Assembly (NCBI RefSeq): GCF_001683795.1
Contig: NZ_LIGX01000023.1
Span: 19,161 to 83,160, forward strand
Direction: 5' to 3'
Source: Neoakkermansia glycaniphila
GTDB taxonomy: Bacteria; Verrucomicrobiota; Verrucomicrobiia; Verrucomicrobiales; Akkermansiaceae
Length of the DNA: 64,000 nt
Below are positions 25,349-34,106 of this stretch, one piece after another. A program made the translations under genes and the position numbers. Positions within the stretch are counted from its first letter, which is position 1, and each line of letters opens with the position of its first letter. The notes beneath the pieces were generated by a model that saw only the letters and a list, made by a program, of their open reading frames with translations, made no database searches and was not told the origin of the DNA.

Positions 25349-25856
25349 GATCGTCCTGCTCTATAGTCCAACTTGCCGAATACTCCACATATTTGAACAG
25401 GTCGAGAATGCCCGTCATCTGCTTGTAACGCATTACGGTATCGATATCCAATCCGAGGGAATGCGCGATTTCGAGATCCGTTTGCCCCTGCTCCAGCAAT
25501 GCTCTCACCACATCGGCATCCTTATCCACGGCATGCACGCCGCGTGCCTTGTTGAACTGGATGGTGGCCGCCATGCGCCGGGCGAGATCGTGCTGCAGGA
25601 CGACGACGGGCACCTGCCGGATATCCAGCCAGTTCGGCTGGCAAATGGTAAAACGGTGGAATCCGTCGATAATGATATACTTTTCGTCCTCTTCGCTCCA
25701 ACTGACGACAATTGGGAAACAGAACCCGTTATCGATGATGGATTGCTTCAAAAGCTCCATCTTGTCGCGGGGAACGCTGTTCGGGTTGTAGTTGTTCGCC
25801 TGAATCATATCGCGATCGACAAGGATCGTATTCAGGCAGGGAATGGCGATATTCAT
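25341..25856 (-). CDS. ParB-like domain protein (IbrB-like)
   Basis: A 171-residue protein with a ParB/Srx-type fold core: a D-x-I-x-x-N-x-Y-N-P start (residues 15-25), LKQSIIDNGFCFPIVVSW, then IIIDGFHRFTI with DGFHR at 64-68. In chromosome-partition ParB this is a G-E-R-R/G-x-R-R CTPase box; the D-G-x-H-R form is closer to the DGQHR motif of DndB-type proteins and to IbrB-like proteins. An ATIQFNKARGVH segment (97-108) and a C-terminal helix-turn-helix (DLEIAHSLGLDIDTVMRYKQM) follow. It is coupled to the PP-loop gene by a 4-nt ATGA overlap, the same pair seen in IbrA/IbrB. Its biochemical activity is not known for this branch; nuclease, NTPase and transcription co-regulator are all possible. 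Confidence 0.8.
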   Translation of the reverse strand: MNIAIPCLNTILVDRDMIQANNYNPNSVPRDKMELLKQSIIDNGFCFPIVVSWSEEDEKYIIIDGFHRFTICQPNWLDIRQVPVVVLQHDLARRMAATIQFNKARGVHAVDKDADVVRALLEQGQTDLEIAHSLGLDIDTVMRYKQMTGILDLFKYVEYSASWTIEQDDHE

Positions 25857-26971
25857 AAGATTTCCTTCCAGTGGTTCAGGCGTGCGGTCTTGGGGTCTTC
25901 CGTATTCTTCACGGGAAGATTGTTTTCATAGTCGTTCAGCACGAGCTGGCGGCACTGCTGCCGGGCGACGTATTCATTGTCCAGATGCTTGGAAAACCGC
26001 CTTTTGAAAATCGCCTTTCGTTCCGGCGCCGGATAGGTTGCCAGCAGAAAATCGCGGTAGGCCCGCCATGTGGAAAAATTCTTCGGGAGAGTCTGGCACC
26101 GAAACATCTTCCGGTCTGTTGCCGTCTCCTGCGCGAAGGAAATTCCCTTCGTCCGTTTCAAAAGGCGTTCGTAGGTCTTGAACTCGAAACTTGGCAAATC
26201 CTGCACCGCCTTAAAACTCTTCTCATGCAGCAGGGACGAAACCCGCATTCCATGGGGAGACATGCCTTTCAGAAAACAGAAATCATAATAGCGGTGGTAG
26301 CGAAGCTCCTGCTCCCCGATATATTTCCAGACATCGCTGAACGCCCAATCGTACAGCGGATAAAAAACGTAATTGCCGCGCTTCTTGTCTGTGGACCACA
26401 TGACATCCTTATAACCGGGAAACCTCACCATCGTCCGGTACCGGTCCAGACTCTCATCGGCGCGGAGACCGACGAGAAAAGCCGTATTCTCGAAACCGAG
26501 CTCGAAATTCGACAACACATCATAGAACCCGAATCCCTTGTTCTTGTCGATAATCGTGGTATCGTGCGTCCATGTGCGGGTCAGCACGTTTTTCGAACTG
26601 CGCTTGTGCATCCAGTTCGGTCGCTGCTGCGGATCCCAGCAATGAAACTGCCCATGCCTCAAATCCACGGCATTCGTCAGATTGAACTCGATCTGCAGCC
26701 AGTACCGCACGGCATGCTCCGGCGCAAGATTCATCAGATACTCGACCTGCTCGACGGTAGAAGTATAGACGACTTCCTCATCAAGGTAGAACAGGCCGAC
26801 TTTCCTGCTGCGCCGTTTTGCCTCTTCCAGAGCGAGATGGCAAAGAACGGTCGAATCCTTCCCTCCGGAAATGCTGACGACGATATTTTCGAACTCGTCG
26901 AAAATGTATTCGATGCGCCGTATAGCCGCATCAAGCACATTAGTGTTCAGATGGTATTTTTTCGAGGACAT
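25853..26971 (-). CDS. PP-loop ATPase, PAPS-reductase-like (DUF3440/IbrA-like)
   Basis: A 372-residue protein of the adenine nucleotide alpha-hydrolase (PP-loop) superfamily. The signature SGGKDST is at residues 35-41, after VVSI. Downstream, AFLVGLRADESLDRYRTM is the second motif typical of PAPS-reductase-like and IbrA/DUF3440 proteins, and YDWAFSDVWKYIGEQELRYHRYYD is also family-typical. Members activate a substrate with ATP; DndC, in phosphorothioate DNA modification, is a relative of this fold. Assimilatory PAPS reduction is unlikely because the protein is long and pairs with a ParB-like gene and a DNA methylase. It overlaps its upstream neighbour by 32 nt and the ParB-like gene by 4 nt. 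Confidence 0.82.
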   Translation of the reverse strand: MSSKKYHLNTNVLDAAIRRIEYIFDEFENIVVSISGGKDSTVLCHLALEEAKRRSRKVGLFYLDEEVVYTSTVEQVEYLMNLAPEHAVRYWLQIEFNLTNAVDLRHGQFHCWDPQQRPNWMHKRSSKNVLTRTWTHDTTIIDKNKGFGFYDVLSNFELGFENTAFLVGLRADESLDRYRTMVRFPGYKDVMWSTDKKRGNYVFYPLYDWAFSDVWKYIGEQELRYHRYYDFCFLKGMSPHGMRVSSLLHEKSFKAVQDLPSFEFKTYERLLKRTKGISFAQETATDRKMFRCQTLPKNFSTWRAYRDFLLATYPAPERKAIFKRRFSKHLDNEYVARQQCRQLVLNDYENNLPVKNTEDPKTARLNHWKEIL

Positions 26972-27683
26972 GCTTCAACTCCTGAATATAGGATGCTATT
27001 TCCCCCATGTAGTAGGCATCGACTCCCGTCTGCGTGACGGTAACTCGCATGGAGGGCTTGATGATCCGCTTCGAATCGAACTTCCCGTCCGCATGCCGGG
27101 CTGCCAGAGCTTCGCAGAACTTCAGCAGGCGGCGGGGAACAACGTTCGTATCCTTCTTCACTCCGGCAATAATCCGCTCCTTCTCGGCGGCGTACTGGTC
27201 CAATTCTTCGTCTGTCAATTCGACAGGGACCTCCTCGACACTGACGGAAACATCGCGCATGGCGATCTCGATGCCGGAAAACGACACTTCATCATACGGC
27301 TCTCTCAGATAGGGATTGTTCTGCATCATATCCCACAGAATCATAAAATCCTCCCTGCTCTTCCGGATCGGAAGCCGTTCGAAAATGAGCCGGTGCCCGG
27401 CCTGCTGCATGTATTTGCGGATGCAGTTGTAATGCAGATCATAACGGTTCACAGTCCTCATGGCATTATTCCAAACGAGAAGAGAGGTCGGCCCGATGCT
27501 TTGCAGCCACGAATAATAATACCTGTATTCGATGGACTGTGCGTAGGTAATTCTTTCAACGGGCACAGCGGTATCGATCACGATATCATCCCCGACGACG
27601 AACACACGCTCGACGCCGAACGAAGCGATACTTTGCGATATTTCATGGCTGGCATCACAGGTTCCGAGATAGATCTTCTTCAT
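26940..27683 (-). CDS. Unrecognised 247-residue protein, first gene of the accessory operon
   Basis: The protein has no signal peptide or membrane helix, so it is cytoplasmic. The N-terminal 40 residues read as a strand-rich start (MKKIYLGTCDASHEISQSIA, VERVFVVGDDIVIDTA). The middle is aromatic and basic (IEYRYYYSWLQSIGPTSLLVW, RKYMQQAGHRLIFERLPIRK), and the C-terminal third is helical and charged (TDEELDQYAAEKERIIAGV, then RRLLKFCEALAARHADGK). I recognise no family or catalytic motif. Its 32-nt overlap with the PP-loop gene shows that it belongs to the same operon, and it is the obvious candidate for the system-specific component. The ATG follows a weak upstream sequence without a clear ribosome binding site. 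Confidence 0.75.
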   Translation of the reverse strand: MKKIYLGTCDASHEISQSIASFGVERVFVVGDDIVIDTAVPVERITYAQSIEYRYYYSWLQSIGPTSLLVWNNAMRTVNRYDLHYNCIRKYMQQAGHRLIFERLPIRKSREDFMILWDMMQNNPYLREPYDEVSFSGIEIAMRDVSVSVEEVPVELTDEELDQYAAEKERIIAGVKKDTNVVPRRLLKFCEALAARHADGKFDSKRIIKPSMRVTVTQTGVDAYYMGEIASYIQELKHVLEKIPSEH

Positions 27684-28151
27684 CGTCGTTCTATGGCAAT
27701 TTCCCGTCTGGCTACAGCCCTGCCAACATCCCGTTTTCCTTCATGAACGCGGAAACGGTCAGGGCTTACAGATACTCGATTTTACATCCGAATTTTCATT
27801 CGGAGCAGAAAATCTATCATATTTTCATAAATTGTCTATCCGTTTTTTCATCTTCTGATAAACGAAATGCCAGATGATTGCATTGATTCCAATGATATTC
27901 CGCTATGATCCGGATATTTCAAAAAGGACTCATCATATCTCTTCCCGTATAGAAATCAGCAAGGTGCGAGGAATCGAATGCTCCAAAAACCTCCACAGCA
28001 AACAGCCTGCAATCGTATGACACAGTCAAGCTACGCAGACAGGGGCAATCCCAAAAAACGGATGCCATGACCGATGAAATTCGGCACGCAACCGAACAAA
28101 ATCTTTCGGCAGGCCAAACAAAAAAATTTACCCCTGGCTACCGCAGAAGAT
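27684..28151. other. AT-rich intergenic gap flanking the accessory operon
   Basis: 468 nt without a convincing gene. One line (27841-27900) has only 20 G or C in 60 bases by hand count, far below the flanking genes. It holds a 7-bp hairpin TCCGAAT-TTTC-ATTCGGA (27787-27804) with no T-run. On the minus strand, a frame of about 30 codons with no ATG ends in an ATGA overlap with the first operon gene; I do not call it. It presumably carries the operon promoter, and no perfect copy of the tRNA-Ser 3' end is visible here as an att site. Confidence 0.45.
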
Positions 28152-28700
28152 TCACTGCCCCAGCACCTCCAGCAGCCGGGTCACGGGGAGGCCGATCACA
28201 TTGTCCACATCGCCTTCCACGCTGGCGACAATCAACTCGCTGTGTTCCTGCATCGCATAGGCGCCCGCCTTGTCGAGCACATGCACGGTAGACAGGTAGC
28301 GATCGATATCCGCATCGGACATCTCCAGAAAAGTCACATAACTCTTCTCGGCGAAATCCCGGCGTTCCCCTCCGGGCATACACACGGCAACCGCCGTACA
28401 GACGCAATGCGTGCGTCCCGAAAGCGTGCGCAGCATGCGGCGGGCATCATCCATATCCTCCGGCTTGCACAAAGGCATACCGTCGATGAACACCAGCGTA
28501 TCCGCTCCGATGACGACATGATCCGGATACTCGGCAGCCACCGCTTCCGCCTTGGCGGAGGCATTCAGCGCACACAGGGCTTCCGGCGCCATCGAAGCAT
28601 CGCACACCTCGTCCGTCGGCCGGACAACGACTTCGAACGCAACTCCTTCCCGCATCAAGAGATCGCGGCGGCGGGGAGACTGGGAGGCGAGTATCAGCAT
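28152..28700 (-). CDS. maf: Maf-like nucleotide pyrophosphatase
   Basis: A 182-residue Maf/HAM1-type house-cleaning nucleoside triphosphate pyrophosphatase. The family start LILASQSPRRRDLLMREG is present, then VIGADTLVFIDGMPLCKPED around residues 60-80 and the late YAMQEHSELIVASVEGDVDNVIGLPV motif. It is expected to hydrolyse non-canonical or modified dTTP/UTP or m7GTP; the subfamily cannot be separated by eye. Its ATG overlaps the ilvA stop by 7 nt, so the two are translationally linked. Confidence 0.93.
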   Translation of the reverse strand: MLILASQSPRRRDLLMREGVAFEVVVRPTDEVCDASMAPEALCALNASAKAEAVAAEYPDHVVIGADTLVFIDGMPLCKPEDMDDARRMLRTLSGRTHCVCTAVAVCMPGGERRDFAEKSYVTFLEMSDADIDRYLSTVHVLDKAGAYAMQEHSELIVASVEGDVDNVIGLPVTRLLEVLGQ

Positions 28701-30250
28701 GACGACGGCGACATGGTATCCAGAATACGCTTGCGCGCCGCCGGAGATACTTCGTGAATGCCCTGAATAACCGTTCCCGCCAGCTTATCGGCCCGGGCAC
28801 GGCAGATATCGCGGTCTTCCCGGCTTTCAAACTCCATCCCCATCAACGCGCGGCCGACCCGCTCGCCCGAATAGACATAATTGAAGTAGCACAAGGACGC
28901 CAAATCGCCAATGGCCGCCATGAAATCAAGGAACGCCCCGGGGCGCTCGGAAAACTCGATCTGCACGAACACGGGATGGCTCAACCGCTCCGCATCGTAA
29001 TGAATCATGCGGAACCGCACATCTTCATCATTGCTCACATCTTCAGCCTTCAACCCCTTCTCGGCCAGCCGCTGTTCGATAATCTCGAAATCGGATTGCG
29101 TACCGGCCACGCCGAACACGGGATATTGAATCTCTCCTGCCACACGGCCATACTGCACATCCACAATCGTAGCGCCTTCCGGCACACTGCGGAGGTATTT
29201 GAGAATTTGGCCGCGCTTCGTTTCCATCGGAATGCGCAGATAGCGCGTCTCGCAGCCGTCGATACCGGCCATGCGGGCCACAAGCCCCATCTGGGAAAAA
29301 TCCATATTCGCGCCGGAGATAATCACGAGGCATTTCTCCTTCTCGCCGATCTCCCCATGCTGCCACTGCTGCATGAAAGCTGCCAGCCCCATCGCACCGG
29401 AGGCTTCCGGAACGACGCGCGAAGAATCCCACATGGCACGCATCGCATGGCACACTTCATCGTTCGTCACCGTCACGAACTCGTCGATCAACTCGCGGCA
29501 CAGCGGGAAGGTATTCTCCCCGGCTGTGCGGACAGCCGTACCGTCGCAAAACACATCCACGTACTCAAGACTTGTCCGCTCACCCTTTTCGATGGCCAGC
29601 TTCATCGAAGCCTGGTCCACGCCTTCCACGCCGATAACCTTCGCCTGCGGCCAGAACTTCTTGATCCAGCAGGCCGTCGCCGCAGCCATGCCGCCGCCGC
29701 CGATCTGCACATACACGCGGTCGAAGGGGCCTTCACCGCTCATCACCACCTCGTCGGCCAGAGTTCCCTGCCCGCCCATCGTCACGAGATCGTCGTAGGG
29801 ATGCACGAACGTCAAATGATTCTGCCGCGCATAGGCATGCGCCGCCGCCGAAGCGGCATCGTACGAATCGCCGTGCAGAACGATCTCCACATGATCCCCT
29901 CCATGGCGGCGCACTTCGCGCTGCTTCACCTCGGGTGTCGAAAGCGGCATGAAAATACGCGCCTTGCAATTCAAATGCCGTGCCGCCAGAGCCACGCCCT
30001 GCGCATGATTGCCCGCCGATGCGGCCACCACGCCGCCGGCCCGCTGTTCGGGCGTCAGCGCAGCCATGCAATTGTAAGCGCCTCTCCACTTGTAGGCCTT
30101 GATCGGCCCCAAATCCTCGCGCTTGGCGTACACGGCGGCGGGAATATCCCGCAGATTCAGTTTCTGCAACGGAGTCGGTTTCCCGACTTCGTACACGCGC
30201 TGCCGTGCCAATAGAATTTCCTGAAAGAGTTTTTCACTGAGGACGCTCAT
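28694..30250 (-). CDS. ilvA: Threonine ammonia-lyase (threonine dehydratase), biosynthetic type
   Basis: A 518-residue PLP enzyme deaminating threonine to 2-oxobutanoate, the first step toward isoleucine. The PLP lysine lies in YAKREDLGPIKAYKWRGAYN, the phosphate-binding glycine loop in GVVAASAGNHAQGVALAARH, and the active-site region in VYVQIGGGGMAAATACW. The C-terminal 190 residues carry two ACT-like regulatory repeats (ETKRGQILKYLRSVPEG; HPVFVQIEFSERPGAFLDFM), so it is the long, isoleucine-regulated form. It precedes maf with a 7-nt overlap. Confidence 0.95.
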   Translation of the reverse strand: MSVLSEKLFQEILLARQRVYEVGKPTPLQKLNLRDIPAAVYAKREDLGPIKAYKWRGAYNCMAALTPEQRAGGVVAASAGNHAQGVALAARHLNCKARIFMPLSTPEVKQREVRRHGGDHVEIVLHGDSYDAASAAAHAYARQNHLTFVHPYDDLVTMGGQGTLADEVVMSGEGPFDRVYVQIGGGGMAAATACWIKKFWPQAKVIGVEGVDQASMKLAIEKGERTSLEYVDVFCDGTAVRTAGENTFPLCRELIDEFVTVTNDEVCHAMRAMWDSSRVVPEASGAMGLAAFMQQWQHGEIGEKEKCLVIISGANMDFSQMGLVARMAGIDGCETRYLRIPMETKRGQILKYLRSVPEGATIVDVQYGRVAGEIQYPVFGVAGTQSDFEIIEQRLAEKGLKAEDVSNDEDVRFRMIHYDAERLSHPVFVQIEFSERPGAFLDFMAAIGDLASLCYFNYVYSGERVGRALMGMEFESREDRDICRARADKLAGTVIQGIHEVSPAARKRILDTMSPSSC

Positions 30251-30272
30251 AAGCTTGCAGGGCTGCTATACA

Positions 30273-31220
30273 CTATTTTCCCAGCAATGTCCAGCACGTC
30301 ATCTCCGAAAAATGCAGCATCCGGCGCTCCACCTCCTGCCGGGTCAAGGCAAACAGGGCATCGGGGCCGAATGATTCGCACACGGCGGCAGCCACGACCG
30401 AGGCATACGCAATGCCGCGCTTCAGCTCCTCCCAGTCCGGATCTCCTCCGGCCAGCGATTGCGCCAGATACCCGCCCAAAGCCCCCATGAACGTATCGCC
30501 TGCCCCCGTCGGATCGACCGGGCGTTTAAGCGGCCACGCCGGGCAGCGGAACAGCTTCTCCTCACCCGCCGCCGTCCGGTGCATCAGCGTCGCCCCGTAG
30601 GCTCCGTGCTTCACCACCACATAGCGCGTGCCATGGTCCAGCAGACACTCGGCAGCCACCAGCGGCTCGCTCGTACCGGCAAACAGGCGGGCTTCGCCAT
30701 CATTCATCAGCACGAGATCGGACAAGGCGATCACCTTCTCCACATCTGCACGATCCGAAGTAATCCACGAAGCCATGTAATCCGACATCACGAACGCCCG
30801 GTTCTCGCATTGCCCGATCAAATCAAGCTGGTGCGCGGGCGTCACATTCGTCGCGATAATCACCTTGTGGCGGCGCAGCCTCTCCGGCAGCTCCAGCTTC
30901 CAATCCGCCAGCACCCCGAACTTCGTCGAAAGCGTCGTCCGGTTATTCATATCGGCCTCGTACTCGGCCTCCCAGGCGAACGTCTCGCCGGGCAGCCGCA
31001 CCGTCGCCTCCAGATTGATGCCGCGCTCCCGCAAAGCCTCCTCGTAACGGGCGGGAAAATCATCCCCGACAAGACTCACCATATCCACATGGGTACAGAA
31101 CAGCCTTGCACCGAGAGCGGCATACGGAGCCGAGCCTCCGAGCTTCCCCCCGGCCTTGCCGAGAGGAGTCGTCAGAGTATCGAGACCCGTCACACCATGA
31201 ACGAGAACGGATGCAGACAC
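30273..31220 (-). CDS. PfkB family sugar kinase
   Basis: A 315-residue ribokinase-family kinase. A GTG start is preferred because the protein then begins VSASVLVHGVTGLDTLTTP, the usual PfkB opening, followed by KLGGSAPYAALGARLF. The family C-terminal signature is intact: RPVDPTGAGDTFMGALGGYLA, with the catalytic Asp of D-x-x-G-A-G-D. Upstream codons overlap the 3' end of the alcohol dehydrogenase gene and are unlikely to be used. The substrate is uncertain, since the PfkB group covers sugars and nucleosides. It starts 28 nt after the alcohol dehydrogenase stop and lies upstream of ilvA. Confidence 0.85.
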   Translation of the reverse strand: MSASVLVHGVTGLDTLTTPLGKAGGKLGGSAPYAALGARLFCTHVDMVSLVGDDFPARYEEALRERGINLEATVRLPGETFAWEAEYEADMNNRTTLSTKFGVLADWKLELPERLRRHKVIIATNVTPAHQLDLIGQCENRAFVMSDYMASWITSDRADVEKVIALSDLVLMNDGEARLFAGTSEPLVAAECLLDHGTRYVVVKHGAYGATLMHRTAAGEEKLFRCPAWPLKRPVDPTGAGDTFMGALGGYLAQSLAGGDPDWEELKRGIAYASVVAAAVCESFGPDALFALTRQEVERRMLHFSEMTCWTLLGK

Positions 31221-31248
31221 AGCCGGGCAAACGTGCAGGTGAACGGAA

Positions 31249-32415
31249 TCAATAATAGGACTTCCGCAGAATCTCGATGCAGGCATCCTCATCGAGCGTC
31301 GCACGATCGAACCCGAACAGGCCGCCCATCGTATGCCGGGCATTGCGGGCGTACTTCGCCAGATCGGCGGCATCCACACCGTAATCGGAAAGCTTCAGAT
31401 CCGCCACATGGCAAGCCTCACGCAGCTTGCGAAGCCCCGTCAGGAAACCTTCGATGCTGCCTTCCTCGCCGAACAGGCGGGCCATATCCGCATAGCGTTC
31501 CGGGCAGGACGGCGCATAGGCGGCATGGTATGCCTCGCACAGCATGATCAGCCCCGCACCGTGCGGCATCTCGGGATGGTAGGCGCTCAAGGCGTGCTCC
31601 AAAGAATGCTCGGACGTACAGCAGGAACCCGTCTCCACGATGCCGGACAGCGTATTGGCGAAAGCCACCGCACTGCGGGCTTCCACATTGCTGCCGTCGT
31701 TCACGGCGACCGGAAGCCACTTCGCAATCAACTCGATCGACTTCAGAGCGAACAGATCGCTCATCGGCGTCGCGCAATTCGCCACATACCCCTCCATCGC
31801 ATGGAACAAAGCATCGAAACCCTGATAGGCCGTCAAATGCGGAGGAACCGTCAGCATCAGCTCGGGATCGACGATCGACATCTTCGGGAACGTCTGATCG
31901 CAGCCGAACCCGATCTTCTCATTCGTATCGGACTTCGTAATCACCGTCCACGGATCCGCTTCCGTACCCGTACCGGCCGTCGTCGTAATACACACGATCG
32001 GAGCCACCGGATGGGGAATCGGCAGCCCCTTGCCGGAACCGCCGCTCACATAATCCCAGTAATGGCCGGGATTATTCAACATCACGGCAATACTCTTGGC
32101 GGAATCCATGCTGCTGCCGCCGCCGAGGCCGATCACGAAATCGCAACCGCTCTCCCGCGCCATTTCGGCAGCTTCCATCACATGCTCCACGATAGGATTG
32201 GGCTGCACCTTATCGAACACCACGCTCTCTACCCCGCGGGTGCGAAGCAGCTGCTGCACGCGGTCGAGATAACCGTGGCGCTTCACCGAAGAACCGCCCG
32301 TCACAATCAGGGCCTTGGAGCCGGGAAGCTTCACATTCTGATTGCCCAGCACATTCAGGGAACCGGGGCCGAAATGCAGCCCTGCCGGCATAAAAAACGA
32401 GAATTGGGATAACAT
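31249..32415 (-). CDS. Iron-containing alcohol dehydrogenase
   Basis: A 388-residue group III (iron-dependent) alcohol dehydrogenase. The NAD-binding GGGSSMDSAKSIAVML segment (about residue 95) and the metal-site region are visible: GFDALFHAMEGYV and EHSLEHALSAYHPEMPHGAGL, giving the Asp/His ligands. It is expected to reduce an aldehyde or oxidise an alcohol; the substrate is unknown. The ATG opens MLSQFSFFMPAGLHFGPG, a standard start. It is followed by the PfkB-like gene after 28 nt, suggesting a shared transcript. Confidence 0.92.
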   Translation of the reverse strand: MLSQFSFFMPAGLHFGPGSLNVLGNQNVKLPGSKALIVTGGSSVKRHGYLDRVQQLLRTRGVESVVFDKVQPNPIVEHVMEAAEMARESGCDFVIGLGGGSSMDSAKSIAVMLNNPGHYWDYVSGGSGKGLPIPHPVAPIVCITTTAGTGTEADPWTVITKSDTNEKIGFGCDQTFPKMSIVDPELMLTVPPHLTAYQGFDALFHAMEGYVANCATPMSDLFALKSIELIAKWLPVAVNDGSNVEARSAVAFANTLSGIVETGSCCTSEHSLEHALSAYHPEMPHGAGLIMLCEAYHAAYAPSCPERYADMARLFGEEGSIEGFLTGLRKLREACHVADLKLSDYGVDAADLAKYARNARHTMGGLFGFDRATLDEDACIEILRKSYY

Positions 32416-32511
32416 ACAGGCTCATTGTAACATTCATCGGGAAAAAGTCAATATCCCAACATGGCAGAACGCGGACAAAGAAACCCGGCCACTGCCAGCA
32501 GAAACTCGCGA

Positions 32512-32540
32512 TTGACTTCCCACCCTGAAAATCATATCCT
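32512..32540 (+). promoter_or_regulatory. Predicted promoter of the fucosidase gene
   Basis: TTGACT (32512-32517) and TATCCT (32535-32540) are separated by 17 nt, about 23 nt before the fucosidase ATG, leaving a short leader. Confidence 0.6.
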
Positions 32541-32562
32541 CTCTCCAATCATCATTCGTTCC

Positions 32563-34035
32563 ATGAACTTCACCCGCATCCTTCAAACCATCTGCCTCGG
32601 CAGCATCGTCTGCGCCCAGGCTCCGGCTCTGCCCCTCCCCGCCAGCGACAACCATGCCGCCGTCAACGAAACGCAGGAACAACGCGACGCCCGCATGCAA
32701 TGGTGGCGCGACGCCAAATTCGGCATGTTCGTCCACTACGGCCTATACTCCGGCCTCGCCGGAGTCTGGAAAGGCAAACAGGGCGGCTCCGAATGGATCC
32801 AGAAAAACGTCGAAGTGGACACCGACGAATATGCCGCCGAAGCCCTCCCCCTCTTCCAGCCGAAACCCGGATTCGCCGATGAATGGGCCCAGCTGGCCAA
32901 AGACGCAGGCTGCCAATATACCGTCATGACCACCAAGCACCACGACGGCTTCGCCCTCTTCGACACCGCCACGACGGACTACGACGCCAAAGACAAAAAA
33001 GGCCGCGACCTCGTCCGCGAATATGTGGATGCCATCCGCAAGCAGGGACTCAAAGTCGGCTTCTACCACTCCGTCATCGACTGGCACCAACAGGACTACG
33101 ACAACACCATCTGCCCCGACCTCTGCTACCCGAAAAACCAGATCGCCCTCCTCAAAAACAAAGGCATCCCCCGCAACCACACAGCCTATCAGAAATACCT
33201 GCACACACAGGTCCGCGAACTCTTGAGCAACTACGGCCCCATCGACATTATCTGGTGGGACTACTCACAGGGCGATGCCGAAGGAGAAAAAGGATGGAAA
33301 GCCCCATCCCTCATCGAAATGTGCCGCAAACTCCACCCCGGCATCATCATGAACAACCGCCTCTACTCATACTCGGGCCTCGACAAAACGAAAGCCCTCG
33401 GAGGACTCGACGTCCGCTGCGGCGACTTCATGACCCCCGAACAGCACATCCCAGCGGAAGGCTACCCCGGCACGGATTGGGAAGCCTGCATGACCGTCAG
33501 TGACAAATGGGGCTACAACCGATTCGACACCAACGTCAAATCAACCGAAACCATCATCCGCAAACTCGTAGAATGCACCGCCAAAGGCGGCAACCTCCTC
33601 ATCAACGTCAACCCCATGGCGGACGGCACCATCCCCCCCAAAGTAGCCGCCGCCCTGCGTGGAGTCGGCCCCTGGCTCAAAACCAACGGTGAAGCCATCT
33701 ACGCCGCCAAACCCGTCCAGGGACTCACCCTCCCCGAAGGATGTTATGCCACCACCTCCCCGGACGGCATCTACATCTTCCTCCCGCCGCTTGACATCGC
33801 AAAAAAACAGGCCGCCATGCTCAACGGAAAATACTGGCTTGTCCTCGACTCCCGGCAACTCGGCGCAGCCAATGCCGACCTCCTCGGCATGCCCGGCATC
33901 AAGCCCGGCATCGGAGCCGTCAACGAACACATCCCGGCAACAGGAGACGTCGCCCACAGCACCATCATCACCGTCCCTCTCGAAGCATGGGACAAACTCA
34001 CCGTCCCCGTCGTCAAACTGACCAGCGAAATCTGA
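32563..34035 (+). CDS. Secreted alpha-L-fucosidase (GH29)
   Basis: A 490-residue glycoside hydrolase with a signal peptide (MNFTRILQTICLGSIVCAQA). GH29 features: the FGMFVHYGLYSGLAGVWKG start, TTKHHDGFALFDTATTDYD, and the catalytic Asp in PIDIIWWDYSQGD. A C-terminal beta-sandwich domain follows (about 400-490). It would release fucose from mucin or host glycans at the cell surface or periplasm, which fits a mucin-degrading lifestyle. An upstream in-frame ATG exists, but only the chosen start gives a signal peptide directly behind a promoter. The next gene begins about 71 nt downstream. Confidence 0.94.
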   Translation: MNFTRILQTICLGSIVCAQAPALPLPASDNHAAVNETQEQRDARMQWWRDAKFGMFVHYGLYSGLAGVWKGKQGGSEWIQKNVEVDTDEYAAEALPLFQPKPGFADEWAQLAKDAGCQYTVMTTKHHDGFALFDTATTDYDAKDKKGRDLVREYVDAIRKQGLKVGFYHSVIDWHQQDYDNTICPDLCYPKNQIALLKNKGIPRNHTAYQKYLHTQVRELLSNYGPIDIIWWDYSQGDAEGEKGWKAPSLIEMCRKLHPGIIMNNRLYSYSGLDKTKALGGLDVRCGDFMTPEQHIPAEGYPGTDWEACMTVSDKWGYNRFDTNVKSTETIIRKLVECTAKGGNLLINVNPMADGTIPPKVAAALRGVGPWLKTNGEAIYAAKPVQGLTLPEGCYATTSPDGIYIFLPPLDIAKKQAAMLNGKYWLVLDSRQLGAANADLLGMPGIKPGIGAVNEHIPATGDVAHSTIITVPLEAWDKLTVPVVKLTSEI

Positions 34036-34106
34036 CACCGCCCGCAGCAACACGCCGAGCGGCAGCCTCGGACACCATGCCGCCGCCATCAACATCCGCA
34101 AGCAAC

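Noticed and set aside
24467..27683. A classical restriction-modification system
   Set aside because: A DNA methylase is present, but no restriction nuclease domain can be seen beside it; the PP-loop and ParB-like proteins do not fit that role.
24191..28151. A tRNA-Ser integration site with att repeats and integrase
   Set aside because: No perfect duplicate of the tRNA 3' end is visible in the right gap and no integrase gene lies in the island, so I only report it as an inferred insertion. The Xer gene at 14 kb is a chromosomal type and too far away.
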